A DNA stretch of 64,000 nt from Ecdyonurus torrentis (Eukaryota; Arthropoda; Insecta; Ephemeroptera; Heptageniidae), in contig OX439137.1 of NCBI GenBank assembly GCA_949318235.1, positions 18,853,298 through 18,917,297 of the forward strand, given 5' to 3'. Below are positions 61,857 to 64,000 of the stretch, piece after piece (position 1 is the first letter of the stretch; each line of letters opens with the position of its first letter). The translations under genes and the position numbers were made by a program. The notes beneath the pieces were generated by a model. It saw nothing but the letters and a program-made list of their open reading frames with translations, did not search any database and was not told the DNA's origin.

Positions 61857-63221
61857 GTAAGTAATAGGGTTGGACTTAATTGTATTTTTAAATTATCAAG
61901 CAAAAGACCATGTTAAAAAATACTCAAAAACTTAAAGTGTTCAAAAATTCTGGGAAAAAAAAAAAAAGGAACAAAATAGAAAAGTTTTGTAAAAATAATC
62001 AACCATACTATACATACTACAAATTGTAAGGGGTATTTTCAAAGATGCTTAAATAAAGCTTATAAGAAGAAAGGAGTAATAAGAATGATAATATAATATA
62101 ATAATATAATAACAGCATATATATAATTATTACGTACACTCTAAAATTTCTTTAGTTACGATTACTAACTAAAATTTATGATAATCACTTTTAAGTTATT
62201 ATGAATAGCTAAAATAATGCATTTTAGCAAGTTATTAAAAATATATTTTTTAACTTAAAGTAGTTTTAAAAACTTACAACAACTTAAATTAGCTATTTTT
62301 AATAACTGGCTAAAATTTATTATTTTAGCTACTCATAATAACTTAAAAGTGATTATCTTAAATAAGTTAATATTTGTAACTAAAGTAATGCACCAGTTTT
62401 TAGAGTGGGTTAATTTATTTTCGTCCTTCTACACTGTGAATTTTAAAATATATAAAAAAAAATACATATGTTCAAATTTCTTCTTTATAATCGAAAAGCT
62501 GTTTTAGTTTCTATTTCTTTGATTTCCCACCAGCTTGGTGCGCTGATGAAACAACTTGGGAAGACCCAAATGAAAATATTTTGCTTGGATGGATTAGAGT
62601 TCGAATCAAAGGTGAGTTTCAGCGGTGGAGGGGATAATTAGTATACTAAGGATAAATAAAAAAGTTACTATAATAATAAATAATATAACATCTGGCATAA
62701 GGGTTTGTGCGCATGACGTCATTCTGAATGCTTTTTGATGCTCTTCTTGAGCAATGAATAACATTGCTCAGCATAGGACAAATGTAGTTTTTGGTCATTT
62801 TCTTTGGCAAATTAGCTATTTTTTTTGGTTATTATTATACTTTTTTTTTTTTGCATACTTGAGGTACTAATTGAACCTGTTGACAGTATCAATGCTCTCA
62901 AAAATATTGTTAAGTACAGTATTTTTAAACTGGCAAAATGAGTCATTTTCCCATACCAGCTAATGTTATTTAGTACTCACTTATGACGTTGACTTTAACA
63001 TGAATGAAACCAACCTATAATTTTGATTAAAATGACTTTTACTTCAGATTTCACTCCTACAATCGCTGACAATCCAAGTTGCTCGGAGACTGCACAAATA
63101 ACAGAAGCCAGTCTGGACTCTTGCAATCTTGACCAGAGTCCATGTTCTACGAAAGTCCTCGTCGTCTGCACTGCAGTCCATTCAGACTTGGTCGTCTTTA
63201 ACAGTACCTTTGCTGTATGTG
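61781..63221 (+). CDS. Secreted or type I membrane protein of unknown family, first three coding exons, partial
   Basis: Three exons (61781-61856, 62534-62611, 63048-63221) join in frame, all with phase-1 introns, giving 109 residues; the gene runs off the right edge. The start MSLERRSGKK is followed by a hydrophobic segment (ITVLVFLTFSALA, about 11-23), a plausible signal peptide or signal anchor. The mature part has cysteines at seven positions after it, a WxDPNEN stretch, and one N-glycosylation sequon (NST) near the end of exon 3. Repeated phase-1 introns are typical of extracellular, shuffled proteins. I do not recognise the family, and a spurious gene model cannot be excluded, but all three donors are good (GTAAGT, GTGAGT, GTAAGT). 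Confidence 0.62.
62534..62611 (+). CDS. Unknown secreted protein, coding exon 2
   Basis: 78 bases, phase 1 at both ends: WCADETTWEDPNENILLGW then IRVRIK. Acceptor CCACCAG after a pyrimidine-rich tract, donor GTGAGT. Confidence 0.6.
62697..63019 (+). mobile_element. Family B MITE, copy 6 (secreted-protein gene intron 2)
   Basis: Ends 28 bp before exon 3, so it supplies the sequence in which the branch point would normally lie. CRE octamer at 62714. Confidence 0.88.
63048..63221 (+). CDS. Unknown secreted protein, coding exon 3
   Basis: 174 bases, phase 1 at both ends, five cysteines and one NST sequon. Acceptor ACTTCAG lies 28 bp after a family-B MITE; donor GTAAGT. Confidence 0.62.
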
Positions 63222-63440
63222 GTAAGTTTAGTATTCTTTGATATGTTTTAGTTCATATAGGATATTTAAAACTTTTTGCTATAATTTTTTATGTTTTAAA
63301 AAGAAATGGTTTCAAAGTATTTTCACGTGAAAAAAACTGTTAGAAATATTACGTGTTTTAAGTTTGCTTTATGGAGCTTATCGGTGTAGCGCGGCGGGGA
63401 AAAGCGGGGAAAGCTTATGGTCCCCTAATTTAACATTAGG

Positions 63441-63442
<2 letters not shown>

Positions 63443-63511
<69 letters not shown>
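63443..63511. repeat. (TA)n microsatellite
   Basis: About 34 units in the last visible intron. Confidence 0.98.
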
Positions 63512-63514
<3 letters not shown>

Positions 63515-63964
63515 CGCGTTATGAGAAAACTACTGCACTGATTTCGAGGAAATTATTAATGAGAAATATACTATATAAGCCATAGAAATTTTTTAAGAAT
63601 TTAATTTTAAACCAATATTCCCCATTCATTGTATATGCATATTATGCATATAATATATTCTTTGTTGTTATTGTTGTTTTCATACATTATTAAACTGTAA
63701 TACACATTTCTATATTATAACAATTTATAACCTTGCATTATAAGACCTGGTTTTTGTAATACAAATTTATGACTTTTATTAGAATTTTATTTCATTGTTG
63801 CAAACTAAGTGAACAATTTAATTTTTAATTTACAAAATCAATTTTTCTTATTCATTTTCTATCATATACAAATGTAATAAATGCATTAGTTTAAAGATTA
63901 AATTGCCTCAACTTGACGCAATATGCAGAAACGATTGTCAATAAAATATTTACTAGCTCATACA

Positions 63965-64000
63965 TATAGAACCCTTGCACATCCTTGCGCTTTGTCACCA
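63965..64000 (+). mobile_element. Family A MITE, copy 5, cut by the window end
   Basis: Only the left end is visible: TATAGAACCCTTGCACATCC and on to GTCACC. Confidence 0.85.

Larger units (their letters stand above)
63222..64000. other. Intron of the secreted-protein gene, open at the right edge
   Basis: AT-rich, no exon seen. Contains a (TA)n tract (63443-63511), a 30-bp scrap of the 124-bp satellite unit (63516-63545) and the left end of a family-A MITE (63965 onward). Confidence 0.5.

Overview
The window is nuclear DNA from an AT-rich (roughly 70 % A+T by eye), intron-rich and repeat-rich animal. It holds spliced genes with GT-AG introns and metazoan protein families, but no bacterial operons or ribosome binding sites. 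The proteins match their human counterparts across full domains, while the compact TIR and foldback elements and the poly(A)/poly(T) tracts point to an invertebrate. The species cannot be named from the sequence alone.

Four genes can be read. (1) Minus strand, 155-3412: the first five coding exons of kynurenine formamidase (AFMID, arylformamidase); the rest lies beyond the left edge. (2) Plus strand, 6673-18916: a complete glycogen synthase gene (GYS), 11 coding exons, 697 residues. (3) Minus strand, 32766-58807: 28 coding exons of the BIG1/BIG2 (ARFGEF1/2) Sec7-family ARF exchange factor, 1738 residues, lacking only the last ~50 residues. (4) Plus strand, 61781-63221 and on past the right edge: three exons of an unrecognised secreted, cysteine-containing protein. 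All exon joins keep frame. AFMID and GYS are divergently transcribed, GYS and ARFGEF converge on a 14-kb gene-free repeat region (18.9-32.7 kb), and ARFGEF and the secreted gene diverge from a 3-kb interval. The genes have no obvious shared pathway.

The introns and intergenic DNA are a dense mosaic of short non-autonomous DNA elements. I sort them into about 25 families, labelled A-Z here. Many are foldback elements, several are inserted into one another, and in several cases an uninterrupted paralogue in the same window shows the empty site. A LINE relic with its 5' and 3' parts in opposite orientation lies at 45.9-47.0 kb. A 52-bp end of what looks like the same LINE, flanked by a 14-bp target duplication, lies at 44.4 kb.

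The strongest unexplained signals are four. The palindromic cAMP-response octamer TGACGTCA occurs 21 times (fewer than one expected), mostly inside several unrelated element families. The glycogen synthase tail carries a seven-step GSK3-type phosphorylation ladder. A family-B element abuts the last visible ARFGEF splice donor. A transcription-factor-motif cluster sits in GYS intron 1.
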